From: DASWJS01 sp036397035
GTDB taxonomy: Bacteria > Actinomycetota > AC-67
DNA: 64,000 nucleotides
Reading direction: 5' to 3'
Assembly (NCBI GenBank): GCA_036397035.1
Contig: DASWJS010000010.1
Span: 1-64,000 of the forward strand
Part shown: in pieces, positions 24,073 through 32,792 of the stretch
Layout of the letters: every line of letters starts with the position of its first letter
How positions within the stretch are numbered: the first letter of the stretch is position 1
The notes under the pieces: model-generated
What the model saw: the letters and a program-made list of their open reading frames with translations, nothing else
Databases searched by the model: none
What the model was told of the DNA's origin: nothing
Position numbers and translations under genes: made by a program

Positions 24073-25356
24073 CTAGCTGGCAGGGCCGGGAATGACGATC
24101 AGCACGCCGCCGTCGAGCTGGTCGACGACCACGTCCTCGCCGACGCGCCGTCGGGACCCGTCCTTGGACCGGGCTCGCCAGATCTCGCCGTCCACCTCGA
24201 CGAAGCCCTCGGGGTTGAGCATGCTGCGAACGCGGCCCCGCTCGCCCACGAGCTGGTCGCGCACCTCGCGCGACACAGGCCTTCGGGCCCGCCGGACGAC
24301 GGTCATGACCGGGACGAACATGATCACGATCGCCGCAGTCCCGGCGCCCGCGAGCCAGGGCGACAGCCGCACAGGCTCGGCGGTGTTCGGGTAGAGCCAG
24401 AGCGAGCCCAGCACGACGCCGGCCGTGCCGGCGAAAGTCGGCAGGCGGATGCCGTCCAAGGCGACGTCGATGCCCAGCAGCACGAGCCCTCCGGCCAGCA
24501 GGCCGATCCCGAGCGCGCGGGCCGGCAGGACGGTCAGCCCGTAGGCCGCGGCGCCCAGCACGACCGCCGCCGTCCAGCCCGCGACGCCGAAGCCGGGCTG
24601 GAACAGCTCGAACACGACCAGCATCGCGCCGCCGAGCAGGAGCAGATAGACCAGGGTCGGGTTGGCGAAGGTGTGGAGCAGCCGGCGGATCGGGCCGGGT
24701 TGCAGGACGCGCACGTCCACGCCGTCTTCGGGCAAGTCGAGCGTGACCGTGCCGGCCGTCGTGGCGACGGTCCGGCCGTCGGCGCTGCGGAGCAGCTCCG
24801 CGACGCTCGGCGCGACGACGTCGGCCAGGCCCGCGTCTACCGACGCGTTCGCGCCCAGGACCTGCGCGGGGGCCCCCGGCTCGACGGCGCGGCCGCGAGC
24901 GGCGGCGAGCGCCTCGAACGCTCCCGGGGAGGGTCCGCCCTCGGGGCGGGCGAAGTCCACGGGGTCCGCCGGGCCGATCGTCGCGCTCGGTCCCACGCCG
25001 ACGACGTGCGCGGCGGCCGCGAGGTAGGCGACCACGCCTCCCGCGTGCGCGGCGCGGGGGCCGACGTGGACCGCGACCGGCACGCGCGCGTCGCGGACGC
25101 GGCGCACGACCGGGGGCAGCGGCTCGTCGTCGGAGACCTTGAGCCCTCCGAGGCTGTCGACCTGCAGGACGAGCAGCGCCACGCCGTCGCGCTCGGCTTC
25201 GTCGATGCGCTCGATCAGGTAGCGCTCGATCGGGCGGTCGACGACTCCCACGACCTCCACGACGTCCACGACCGGGACGTCGCCGGCCTGAGCGAACGCG
25301 AACGCGGGCACCGCGAGGATGCCCAGAAACAGGGAAAGTGCCGCGAGACGGCGCAC
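24073..25356 (-). CDS. NfeD-like membrane protein (long form), catalytic serine apparently lost
   Basis: 427 residues with GTG start at 25356. A signal peptide (ALSLFLGILAVPAFAFA) is followed by a ClpP-like (SDH-type) domain, residues 25-210, then about five transmembrane helices (230-345) and a C-terminal OB-fold NfeD domain (VGERGRVRSMLNPEGFVEVDG). Active long NfeD proteins have a nucleophile in an A-S-A-G context; here the aligned segment reads PRAAHAGG, with His in place of Ser, so proteolysis may be lost. Probably a membrane-quality or stomatin-partner protein. Sits divergently from the ArsA genes. Confidence 0.82.
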   Translation of the reverse strand: MRRLAALSLFLGILAVPAFAFAQAGDVPVVDVVEVVGVVDRPIERYLIERIDEAERDGVALLVLQVDSLGGLKVSDDEPLPPVVRRVRDARVPVAVHVGPRAAHAGGVVAYLAAAAHVVGVGPSATIGPADPVDFARPEGGPSPGAFEALAAARGRAVEPGAPAQVLGANASVDAGLADVVAPSVAELLRSADGRTVATTAGTVTLDLPEDGVDVRVLQPGPIRRLLHTFANPTLVYLLLLGGAMLVVFELFQPGFGVAGWTAAVVLGAAAYGLTVLPARALGIGLLAGGLVLLGIDVALDGIRLPTFAGTAGVVLGSLWLYPNTAEPVRLSPWLAGAGTAAIVIMFVPVMTVVRRARRPVSREVRDQLVGERGRVRSMLNPEGFVEVDGEIWRARSKDGSRRRVGEDVVVDQLDGGVLIVIPGPAS

Positions 25357-25433
25357 GAGACGCGATTATAGGTTGGCCGGGAACCCAGTTCGAAACGCGA
25401 GCCCGGCATGGAACGACCTATCATCGACGGTCG

Positions 25434-26366
25434 ATGGGCACTACGTTGACCGGCGCGCGCGTCGTCGTCGTGTCGGGCAAGGGAGGCGTCGGCAAGACGA
25501 CCGTCGCGGCCGCGCTCGCCATCGCGGCCGCGCACGCCGACAAGCGCGTCCTGCTGGTCGAGCTGGAGGATCGCGAGGCGTTCGCGCCGCTGTTCGGGCT
25601 CCGGCGCATCTCCTACGAACCCCAGCACCTGGCGCCCAACGTCACCGGGCTGACGGTGGAAGCCGACGAGGCGCTGTTCGAATACCTCAAGGTCTCCTAC
25701 AAGATCCCCTCGATCTCGCGGTCGCTGATCCGGTCGCGCGCCGTGGAGTTCGCGACCCAAACCGCGCCGGGCCTGAAGGACATCCTGCTGATCGGCAAGA
25801 CGATTACCGCCGCCGGCGAGACGCGCGACGGCAAGCCCGTCTACGACCTGGTCGTCGTCGACGCGCCGCCGACCGGGCGGCTTCCGCGCTTTCTGGGCGC
25901 CCCGCAGGCCGTCGCCGACCTGGTGCGAGCCGGCCCGATCCGGCGTCAGGCCATCGGGGTCCATGCCGCGGTGGTCGACCCGCGACGCCTCCAGGTCGTC
26001 CTGGTGACGCTACCCGAGGAGATGCCCGTGCGAGAGACGCTCGAGGCGGCCGAGCACCTGGCGAAGATGAACGTGGCCCTCGGACCGTTCGTGGTCAACG
26101 CCGTCCTGCCCCCGCCGCCCGAGCACCGCGATGACGCGCGCCGCGACCTGGCTGCCGCCGGAGCGACGGAGCGCCAGGCCGACGCGGTGATGGACGTCGC
26201 CGAGCGCCATGCGCGCCGCGCGGCCAACCAGGCCGCCGCGATCGCCGGCCTGCGGGCCGAAGCCGATACGCCGATCGTGGAGCTGCCGTACCTGTTCACC
26301 GAGCCGCTCGCCTACCGCGACGTCGAGACGCTCGCCGCCCTGATGATCGAGCAGGAGGTCGTGTGA
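25434..26366 (+). CDS. ArsA/Get3-like ATPase, subunit 1
   Basis: 310 residues from ATG 25434; extending further upstream adds no conserved sequence. It has the deviant Walker A SGKGGVGKTT with the signature lysine (Lys16) and catalytic lysine (Lys21), plus VVDAPPTGR (switch region). Cytoplasmic dimeric P-loop ATPase related to ArsA/Get3; in mycobacteria the equivalent Rv3679/Rv3680 pair is adjacent to whiB4 and ponA2. Coupled to the next gene by a GTGA overlap. Confidence 0.88.
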   Translation: MGTTLTGARVVVVSGKGGVGKTTVAAALAIAAAHADKRVLLVELEDREAFAPLFGLRRISYEPQHLAPNVTGLTVEADEALFEYLKVSYKIPSISRSLIRSRAVEFATQTAPGLKDILLIGKTITAAGETRDGKPVYDLVVVDAPPTGRLPRFLGAPQAVADLVRAGPIRRQAIGVHAAVVDPRRLQVVLVTLPEEMPVRETLEAAEHLAKMNVALGPFVVNAVLPPPPEHRDDARRDLAAAGATERQADAVMDVAERHARRAANQAAAIAGLRAEADTPIVELPYLFTEPLAYRDVETLAALMIEQEVV

Positions 26367-27436
26367 GGATCGACGAGCTGATCGACTCCCGGCACATCGT
26401 CGTGTGCACGGGCGCCGGCGGCGTGGGCAAGACGACGACGTCGGCCGCCCTCGCGTTGCGCGCCGCCGAGCGAGGACGCAAGACGATCGTGTGCACGATC
26501 GATCCCGCGCGGCGGCTCGCGCAGTCGATGGGACTGGCGGCGCTGGACAACGTGCCGCACCGCGTCGACATCGCCGGGACGGGCCGCGGCGAGCTGCACG
26601 CGATGATGCTCGACATGAAGCGCACGTTCGACGAGATGGTCATGGACATGACCTCGCCCGATCGCGCCCAGGCGATCATGCGCAACCCCTTCTACGAACA
26701 CGTCTCCTCCACGCTGGCCGGCACGCAGGAGTACATGGCGATGGAGAAGCTGTGGGAGCTGCACGAGGAAGGCGGCTGGGACCTGATCGTGATCGACACG
26801 CCTCCCACGCGCAGCGCCCTCGACTTCCTGGACGCGCCGCGCCGGCTCACCGACTTCCTGGAGGGACGCTTCCTGAGGATGATGCTCTGGCCGTACATGA
26901 AGGCCGGCAAGGGCGGGCTGCGCGTGCTCAACTTCGGCACGCAGGTGGCGCTGCGCGCGGTGACGCGCGTGACCGGCAGTGAGCTGTTCGCCGACGTGGC
27001 GGAGTTCTTCCGGTCCTTCGAGGGGATGTACGAGGAGTTCAAGCATCGGTCCGTGCGCGTGCGCGACCTGCTCGGCGCGAGGCGAACGGTCTTCCTGGTC
27101 GTGACCTCGCCGTCGGGGTCGAGCCTGCGCGAGGCGCGCTTCTTCGCCGAGCGGCTCGCCGCCGAGTCGATGCCGCTCGGGGGCGTCGTCGTGAACCGCA
27201 TGCACGTCGTGCCGGACGCGGGCGACCTCACCGGCGTGCGCGCAGGGGCAAGCGCCGCGGCCGCGCAGGCGCTCGACACCTACGAGCGCTGGCGCGCGCT
27301 CGCCCGCGCGGAGGAACGGGTGCTCGCCGACGCGCTCGGCACGGACGGCCTGCCGGTGTGGCGCGTTCCCGACCTCCCCGACGAGGTCGTCGACCTGGAT
27401 CAGCTTCGGACGGTGGGCGCCCTGCTGGCTGGGTAG
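26363..27436 (+). CDS. ArsA/Get3-like ATPase, subunit 2
   Basis: 357 residues. GTG start overlapping the previous stop by four bases, with GGAGGT just upstream. Walker A is TGAGGVGKTT: the catalytic Lys23 is present but the signature lysine position is Ala18, unlike subunit 1. VIDTPPTRSALDFLDAP is the switch/Walker B region. The pair likely forms a heteromer in which the two halves contribute unequally. Substrate is unknown; a role in envelope or redox stress is inferred from context. Confidence 0.88.
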   Translation: MRIDELIDSRHIVVCTGAGGVGKTTTSAALALRAAERGRKTIVCTIDPARRLAQSMGLAALDNVPHRVDIAGTGRGELHAMMLDMKRTFDEMVMDMTSPDRAQAIMRNPFYEHVSSTLAGTQEYMAMEKLWELHEEGGWDLIVIDTPPTRSALDFLDAPRRLTDFLEGRFLRMMLWPYMKAGKGGLRVLNFGTQVALRAVTRVTGSELFADVAEFFRSFEGMYEEFKHRSVRVRDLLGARRTVFLVVTSPSGSSLREARFFAERLAAESMPLGGVVVNRMHVVPDAGDLTGVRAGASAAAAQALDTYERWRALARAEERVLADALGTDGLPVWRVPDLPDEVVDLDQLRTVGALLAG

Positions 27437-27448
27437 GGTTCGGGGTTC

Positions 27449-29716
27449 ATGGGGGTCGACGCCGGCGAGATTCGAGGTCTTCCGCGCACCAGGCGGGCCT
27501 GGGCCGAGGCGATCCGGGACGCCGCGCGCTTCGGCGAACGGGTGGACGCGCCCAGCCTCGACGGACGCGAGATCCTGCACCGGATCGCGACCCTGGCGGT
27601 CGTCGCCGTCCTCACCGCGATCGCGGCAGGCATCATGTCGCTGCCGACCGTCGGCGCCGTATCGCGATCGGTGAACGCGGTCACGAGCCTGTTCGACGTG
27701 CAGGTCGGTCCCGCGCGCTTGCCGCGCATCGCGCAGCGCTCGGTCGTGGTCGACCGCGACGGCAAGGTGCTCGCGACGCTCGCCGGGGAGGAGAACCGCG
27801 TCATCGTCTCGCTCGGGCAGATCCCGAAGATCGCCCAGCAGGCCGTGATCGCGATCGAGGACGCGAACTTCTACGAGCACGACGGCATCGACACGCAGGG
27901 CCTGCTGCGCGCGCTCGTCACCAACCTGCGCAGCGGAGACGTGGCACAGGGCGGCAGCACGATCACCCAGCAGCTCATCAAGAACACGCTCGTCGGCAAC
28001 GAGCAGTCGCTGGACCGAAAGATCCGCGAGGCGCGGCTCGCCGTGAAGCTCGAAGAGAAGATGGACAAGAGCCGCATCCTCGAGCTGTACCTGAACGAGA
28101 CCTACTTCGGCGAAGGCGCCTACGGGATCGCCACGGCGGCGGAGTTCTACCTGGGCAAGCCGGTGGAGAGGCTGAACCTGTCCGACGCCGCGATGCTCGC
28201 GGGGCTGATCGCTTCGCCGGAAAACTTCGAGCCGCTGAACCATCCCGACGAGGCGCTCGCGCGCAGGAACCTCGTGCTGCAGCGAATGGTCGCCGAGAGG
28301 TTCGTCACCCAGCAGCGCGCCGACGCGGCGGCCGCCAAGCCCCTGAAGGTGGCACGGCACGAGCTGCCCGGCGGCAACTCGCCGTACTTCGTCGAGTACG
28401 TCAAGCAGCAGATCCTGAACGACAAGCGGTTCGGAAAGACGGCGGACGCGCGCGCGAAGGCGCTGTTCCAGGCGGGCCTTCGGATCGAGACGACGCTCGA
28501 CTTGGACTTGCAGCGCGTCGCGACGCGCGCGAACGCCGCGGTGCTCGACGAGGAAGGCGACCCGGCCTCGGCGCTGGTCTCGATCGACCCCGCGACCGGA
28601 GGCGTCGTCGCGATGGTCGGCGGCCGCGACTTCGACGAGAGCAAGTTCAACCTCGCGGTGCAAGGCCGCCGCCAGCCGGGCTCGATCTTCAAGCCGCTGA
28701 CCTTGCTCGCCGCGCTCGAGCAGGGCGTCGCGCCGACACTCGAGCTGCCGGCGCCTTCGCCGTACAAGACGGTGGACACCGAGGGCAAGCCCTACAAGGT
28801 GCGCAACTACGACGGCAACTCCTACGGCACGATCTCGCTTCGCACGGCGACCGAGCTGTCGGTGAACACCTACTACGTGCAGCTCCTGCAGAAGATCGGG
28901 CCGGCCGCGGTGGTGGACATGGGCGAGCGGCTCGGCATCACGACGCCGCTGCAGCCGATCGTGTCGCTGGCGCTGGGCACGATCGCGGTGTCGCCGCTGG
29001 AGATGGCGAGCGCCTACGCCACGATCGCGAACAAGGGCGTGCGGTGCGCGCCCTTCGCCATCACGCGCGTGACCGACGGAGACGGCAACGTGGTGCTGGA
29101 GAACGAGCCGGCGTGCGAGCGCACGGTCGAGGCGGACGTGGCGGCGCTCGGCGCCGACGTCCTGCGCGGCGTGATCGAGCGCGGGACGGGCGCCACGAAC
29201 GGCGACATCGGCCGCCCGGCCGCCGGCAAGACCGGCACGACCGACGAGTACACCGACTCGTGGTTCGCGGGCTTCACGCCCCAGTTCGCCACGGTCGTGT
29301 GGCTCGGGTTCCCCGAGTCCACCGAGCGGTCGCTCTACGACATCCACGGGCTGCCGCGCGTGTTCGGCGGGAGCCTGCCCGCGATGATCTGGGCGCGCTA
29401 CATGCGCGCGGCGCACGAGGACCTGCCGGTCGTCGCGTTCCCGAAGCCGCCGAAGATCGCGGGGTCGAACGTGCCCGACGTCGTGGGGATGCTCTACCGC
29501 GACGCGCGAGCCGCGCTCCGCGAGGCCGGGTTCGAGGTGACGTTCGTGAAGGCGCCTTCGGGCGAGCCCGCCTTCACCGTGCTCTCGCAAACGCCCGAGG
29601 CGGGGTCCGAGGCGTCGCCGGGGATCGTCGTCACCCTGGAGGTCTCGGACGGCTCGGGCGAGGCGGAGAAGCCCGCAAACGGCCCGCCGAGCCCTTCGCC
29701 CTCGCCGTCGCCCTAG
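27449..29716 (+). CDS. Bifunctional class A penicillin-binding protein with PASTA domain
   Basis: 755 residues. One transmembrane helix near 44-63. The GT51 transglycosylase has EDANFYEHDG (137-146, catalytic Glu) and QGGSTITQQL (167-176). The transpeptidase has SxxK at Ser412-Lys415 (GSIFKP), SxN at 471-473 and KTG at 594-596. A single PASTA domain (VPDVVGMLYRDARAAL) and a Pro/Ser tail end the protein. It polymerises and crosslinks peptidoglycan outside the membrane; PonA2 of mycobacteria is the closest architectural match, also downstream of ArsA-like genes. Confidence 0.93.
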   Translation: MGVDAGEIRGLPRTRRAWAEAIRDAARFGERVDAPSLDGREILHRIATLAVVAVLTAIAAGIMSLPTVGAVSRSVNAVTSLFDVQVGPARLPRIAQRSVVVDRDGKVLATLAGEENRVIVSLGQIPKIAQQAVIAIEDANFYEHDGIDTQGLLRALVTNLRSGDVAQGGSTITQQLIKNTLVGNEQSLDRKIREARLAVKLEEKMDKSRILELYLNETYFGEGAYGIATAAEFYLGKPVERLNLSDAAMLAGLIASPENFEPLNHPDEALARRNLVLQRMVAERFVTQQRADAAAAKPLKVARHELPGGNSPYFVEYVKQQILNDKRFGKTADARAKALFQAGLRIETTLDLDLQRVATRANAAVLDEEGDPASALVSIDPATGGVVAMVGGRDFDESKFNLAVQGRRQPGSIFKPLTLLAALEQGVAPTLELPAPSPYKTVDTEGKPYKVRNYDGNSYGTISLRTATELSVNTYYVQLLQKIGPAAVVDMGERLGITTPLQPIVSLALGTIAVSPLEMASAYATIANKGVRCAPFAITRVTDGDGNVVLENEPACERTVEADVAALGADVLRGVIERGTGATNGDIGRPAAGKTGTTDEYTDSWFAGFTPQFATVVWLGFPESTERSLYDIHGLPRVFGGSLPAMIWARYMRAAHEDLPVVAFPKPPKIAGSNVPDVVGMLYRDARAALREAGFEVTFVKAPSGEPAFTVLSQTPEAGSEASPGIVVTLEVSDGSGEAEKPANGPPSPSPSPSP

Positions 29717-29719
29717 CGA

Positions 29720-30163
29720 TCAGCCGCCGAGCCGCGCGCGCACCGCCGAGGACACGGCCGAGCCGTCCGCACGGCCCTTCACCTTCGGCATCAGCGCCTT
29801 CATCACCGCGCCCATCTGCTTGATCTCGGTCGCGCCCGACTCGGCGATCGCCTCGTCGACCAGCGCCGCCAGATCGGCCTCGGAGAGCTGCTCGGGCAGG
29901 TAGGACCGGAGCACGGCAAGCTCGGCCTGCTCCTTTTCCGCCTGGTCGGTGCGGCCTCCGGCGGTGAAGGACTCGATCGCCTCGCGGCGGCGCTTCGCCT
30001 CGCGGCCGATCACCTCGATCACCTCGTCGTCGTCCAGCTCGTGGCCCCGCTCGACCTGGAGGTTCTTCATGGACGTCAGCAGCATCCGAAGCGTGGAGGT
30101 TCGCAGCGCCTCGCGCGCCTTCATGGCGGCGGTGAGGTCGGTCCTGATCGTGTCGCGAAGCAT
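29720..30163 (-). CDS. GatB/YqeY domain protein
   Basis: 147 residues. KAREALRTSTLRMLLTSMKN, a basic EAKRRREAIESF helix, LPEQLSEADL, and GAVMKALMPKVKGRADG at the end match the YqeY family, the stand-alone version of the GatB tail that contacts tRNA. It may have an RNA-related or amidotransferase-linked role but is not biochemically defined. Convergent with the PBP gene (3 bases between stops). Confidence 0.9.
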   Translation of the reverse strand: MLRDTIRTDLTAAMKAREALRTSTLRMLLTSMKNLQVERGHELDDDEVIEVIGREAKRRREAIESFTAGGRTDQAEKEQAELAVLRSYLPEQLSEADLAALVDEAIAESGATEIKQMGAVMKALMPKVKGRADGSAVSSAVRARLGG

Positions 30164-30199
30164 GGGCGCAAGGATATAGCCGGTAGGCTTCGCGGCTCA

Positions 30200-31060
30200 G
30201 TGGTGGTTGTCGCAGTCCTCGCGCTGCTCGGCTTCGGCCTCGCCGTCGCGCTCTACGCGGTCGTCGTCGAGCGCACCTGGTTCGCCGTGCGCCGGCACGT
30301 CGTCCCGTGCTTGCCGGCGGGATCGACGCCGATTCGCGTGCTGCACGTCTCCGACCTTCACCTTCGGAGCGTGCAGCGGCGCAAGCAACGGTTCATGCGC
30401 TCGCTCGCGACGCTGGAGCCCGACCTGATCGTGGGCACGGGCGACTTCCTCGGCGACGAGGTGTCGGTGGACGCGACCGTCGAGGCGATGACGGCGACGC
30501 CGGCGAGGACCGCGGCGCTGTTCGTGCTCGGATCGAACGACTATTACGGACCCAAGCCCAAGAACCCGCTGCGGTACCTGTCGAGCGCGCGGCGCATCCC
30601 CGAGCCCGGCAAGCCGAACCCGTGGCAGCCGATGGTGCGCGCGCTGGAGGCAAAGGGCTGGACGCTGATCAACAACCGCGCGCTCGCCGTCGGCGGCATC
30701 GACGTCGTAGGGCTGGACGACGCGCACATCGGGCGAGCGGACTTCTCGGTCGCGACCGAGCGCAGCGGCGACGGCTTCCGGCTCGCCGTCGCGCACTCGC
30801 CCGACGGCACGCGAGAGCTTGCGGCCAAGGGCTACGACCTCATCGTCTGCGGGCACACGCACGGCGGGCAGGTGTGCCTGCCGGGCTTCGGCGCGCTGGT
30901 GACGAACTCCACGCTGCCGCGACGGATGGCGAGCGGGCTGCACCGCATGGACGGCGCGTGGCTGCACGTGAGCGCTGGGCTCGGAACGTCGATGTACGCG
31001 CCCTACCGTCTGGCGTGCAGGCCGGAGGTGTGCGTCCTGGAACTCGTGCCGGGCGAGTAG
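30200..31060 (+). CDS. Membrane-anchored metallophosphoesterase (YkuE-like)
   Basis: About 286 residues. Start taken as GTG 30200 (30203 is also possible); no ribosome site is visible, so it may be leaderless. An N-terminal membrane segment (VVVAVLALLGFGLAVALYAV) precedes a calcineurin-like domain with all metal motifs: HVSDLHL, GTGDFLGD, GSNDYY and CGHTHGGQV. YkuE-like enzymes hydrolyse phosphate esters of lipids or nucleotides at the membrane. In mycobacteria the same gene follows ponA2. A GC-rich hairpin terminator follows. Confidence 0.87.
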   Translation: MVVVAVLALLGFGLAVALYAVVVERTWFAVRRHVVPCLPAGSTPIRVLHVSDLHLRSVQRRKQRFMRSLATLEPDLIVGTGDFLGDEVSVDATVEAMTATPARTAALFVLGSNDYYGPKPKNPLRYLSSARRIPEPGKPNPWQPMVRALEAKGWTLINNRALAVGGIDVVGLDDAHIGRADFSVATERSGDGFRLAVAHSPDGTRELAAKGYDLIVCGHTHGGQVCLPGFGALVTNSTLPRRMASGLHRMDGAWLHVSAGLGTSMYAPYRLACRPEVCVLELVPGE

Positions 31061-31077
31061 CGGGCCCGCCTTGCGCT

Positions 31078-31118
31078 GCGTCCGCGTGCGGCGCCCGCGC
31101 GCGCGGGCGTGCGGACGC
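31078..31118. terminator. GC-rich hairpin between convergent genes
   Basis: An 8-bp outer stem (GCGTCCGC / GCGGACGC) encloses a second GC-rich inverted repeat. It lies between the stops of the phosphoesterase (plus) and the glycosyltransferase (minus), as expected for a shared terminator, though without a T-tract. Confidence 0.55.
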
Positions 31119-31125
31119 GGGCACC

Positions 31126-32145
31126 TCAGCCCGCGAGGACGCGGTCGAAGACCTCCTCGTAGCCGGCGACCATGCGCGCGGCGGAGAAGTGCTCCTCGAC
31201 GCGGACACGACAGGCGTTCGGGTCGATCTCGGTTGCGCGAGTGACGGCCTCCGCCATGCGCTCGGCGTCGGGGACGATGAAGCCCGACACGCCGTCCGCG
31301 ATGACCTCGGGCGCGGCGCCGTTCGGGAAGGCGATCACGGGCGTGCCGCACGCGTTCGCCTCGGCCATCACCAGTCCGAAGGGCTCGGGCCAGGTGATCG
31401 GGAACAGCACCGCGCGCGCCCGGCCCATCAGGTCGGCCTTCTGCTCGATCGGGATCTCGGCCAGGACCGTCTCGTCGCCGGTCAGCTCGGGCACCACCTG
31501 CTCTTTCCAGTAGCGGCGCTCCTCTCGCTTCTTGATCGCCACGGCGAGCGTGAGCGGAAGGCCCGCCTTCTTCGCCGCGACGACCGCCTCGCGCGCGCCC
31601 TTGGCGGGATCGGCGCGCCCGACGAAGAGCAGGAAGTCCTCCTTCTCGGCGCGGAAGGGGTAGTCGGCCAGGTGGATGCCGTTGTAGACGCGGCCCGCGT
31701 AGGAGAGGTCGGGCGCGGGCGCGCGCTGCGAGTCGCTGATCGAGACGTAATGCACGCGATCGGTGAGCGAGCGGTACCAGTTCGCGTACGGCTCGGTGAT
31801 CAGGCCGTGGATCGTGTGCACGACCGGCGTGTCGCCGCGCGCGGCCATCGCGAGCGCGACGAGCGAGGTGTGGTCGTGGATGAGGTCGAAGCGTTCGGGA
31901 TGCTCGAGCGCGCCGAAGGCGTGCACCGTCTCCAGGAGCGTGTCGCCGATGGCGAGCGGCCCGGGCGCCGGCCCCGCGGGCGAGACGATCCGCGCCTTGC
32001 TGACGCTCCCGCCCGCGGCGAAGAGGGTGACGTCGTGTCCGCGATCGACGAGCCCGTCGGCGAGCAGCGCCACGACCCACTCGATGCCGCCGTAGCCGGG
32101 CGGGGGCACCGCGATCCAGGGTGGCGCGATCAGGGCGATCTTCAT
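31126..32145 (-). CDS. GT4-family glycosyltransferase
   Basis: 339 residues. GT-B fold: N-terminal GGIEWVVALLADGL loop, HDHTSL and HTIHG motifs, the hinge FVGRADPAKG, then the donor-binding EPFGLVMAEANACGTPVIAF (the E-x7-E motif of GT4) and GVSGFIV. It should transfer a sugar from a nucleotide donor; neither donor nor acceptor can be named. No neighbouring sugar-pathway genes give a hint. Cytoplasmic or membrane-peripheral. Confidence 0.88.
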   Translation of the reverse strand: MKIALIAPPWIAVPPPGYGGIEWVVALLADGLVDRGHDVTLFAAGGSVSKARIVSPAGPAPGPLAIGDTLLETVHAFGALEHPERFDLIHDHTSLVALAMAARGDTPVVHTIHGLITEPYANWYRSLTDRVHYVSISDSQRAPAPDLSYAGRVYNGIHLADYPFRAEKEDFLLFVGRADPAKGAREAVVAAKKAGLPLTLAVAIKKREERRYWKEQVVPELTGDETVLAEIPIEQKADLMGRARAVLFPITWPEPFGLVMAEANACGTPVIAFPNGAAPEVIADGVSGFIVPDAERMAEAVTRATEIDPNACRVRVEEHFSAARMVAGYEEVFDRVLAG

Positions 32146-32171
32146 GACCGCCGTCTACCGTAACCGCGCGC

Positions 32172-32369
32172 TCAGCGCGCGCGCTTGGACAGGTCGAGCG
32201 GCGGAGCGGCGGGGATCCCGCGCTGCGCGGCCCGGGCGCGCCGGGCGGGCTCCAGCGGGATCGGCGCCGCGCGCGGGGCCGCGGTGTGTCGCATCAGGCA
32301 CACCTGACAGGTGTCGTACTCGATGGAAGCGGCGCTACCGCACCACTCACAATCTCGCCGTTCGTCCAT
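32172..32369 (-). CDS. Small zinc-ribbon-like protein
   Basis: 65 residues from ATG 32369, which has a GAGG-containing upstream region. Two CxxC knuckles (CEWCG at about 7-11 and CQVC at about 21-24) are followed by a Pro/Ala/Arg-rich tail. The paired knuckles suggest a zinc ribbon; the remainder looks disordered. It could be a small nucleic-acid or protein-binding factor. No family recognised. It is the last chromosomal gene before the tRNA-Pro insertion site. Confidence 0.5.
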   Translation of the reverse strand: MDERRDCEWCGSAASIEYDTCQVCLMRHTAAPRAAPIPLEPARRARAAQRGIPAAPPLDLSKRAR

Positions 32370-32549
32370 GCCTCGACTCCCGAGAGGTTGGTCCGAACCC
32401 CGGCTTCGATGAAGGGGCTTTGATGGTACCCAACCGGTCAAGCCGTTCGGAAGTCAGGTTCTGCCAGGGTTGAACGCGCGCGAGCGAACGCGCTGGTGGC
32501 GGGGTTCTGCGGGCGGGGGAATCGGGGCTCCCGGCGGGCGAGCGGGCCG

Positions 32550-32555
32550 TATAAT
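32550..32555 (+). promoter_or_regulatory. -10 box of tRNA-Pro
   Basis: A consensus TATAAT ends nine bases before the first base of the tRNA, as expected for a transcript starting a few bases upstream of the mature end. No good -35 is visible. Confidence 0.65.
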
Positions 32556-32564
32556 GCCCGGCGA

Positions 32565-32641
32565 CGGGAAGTAGCGCAGCTTGGCAGCGCGCCACGTTCG
32601 GGACGTGGAGGCCGGGGGTTCAAATCCCCCCTTCCCGACCA
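32565..32641 (+). tRNA. tRNA-Pro (anticodon CGG), CCA encoded
   Basis: Full cloverleaf: acceptor CGGGAAG / CTTCCCG, D arm GCGC...GCGC, anticodon stem CCACG / CGTGG with loop TTCGGGA (anticodon CGG, reads CCG), T arm GGGGG TTCAAAT CCCCC, discriminator A and encoded CCA. Its 3' half (32619-32636) is the left copy of an 18-bp repeat marking an integrated element. Confidence 0.95.
32619..32636 (+). repeat. attL-like repeat (within tRNA-Pro)
   Basis: Left copy of the 18-bp direct repeat; covers the T-loop and most of the 3' acceptor strand of the tRNA, the classic integration target of tyrosine recombinases. Confidence 0.85.
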
Positions 32642-32792
32642 AGTTTTAGGCCTCTGACCTGCGGTTATAGATTTGCGACCACCCGTCCGGTGCAATCCGG
32701 TGCAATCTCGATTCCGTTCTGCGCGTGCGCGAGTCGACAACATGCAGCAACCTGACCCGTGTCGTCAGACCCAGCCGATACACTCCCCATCG

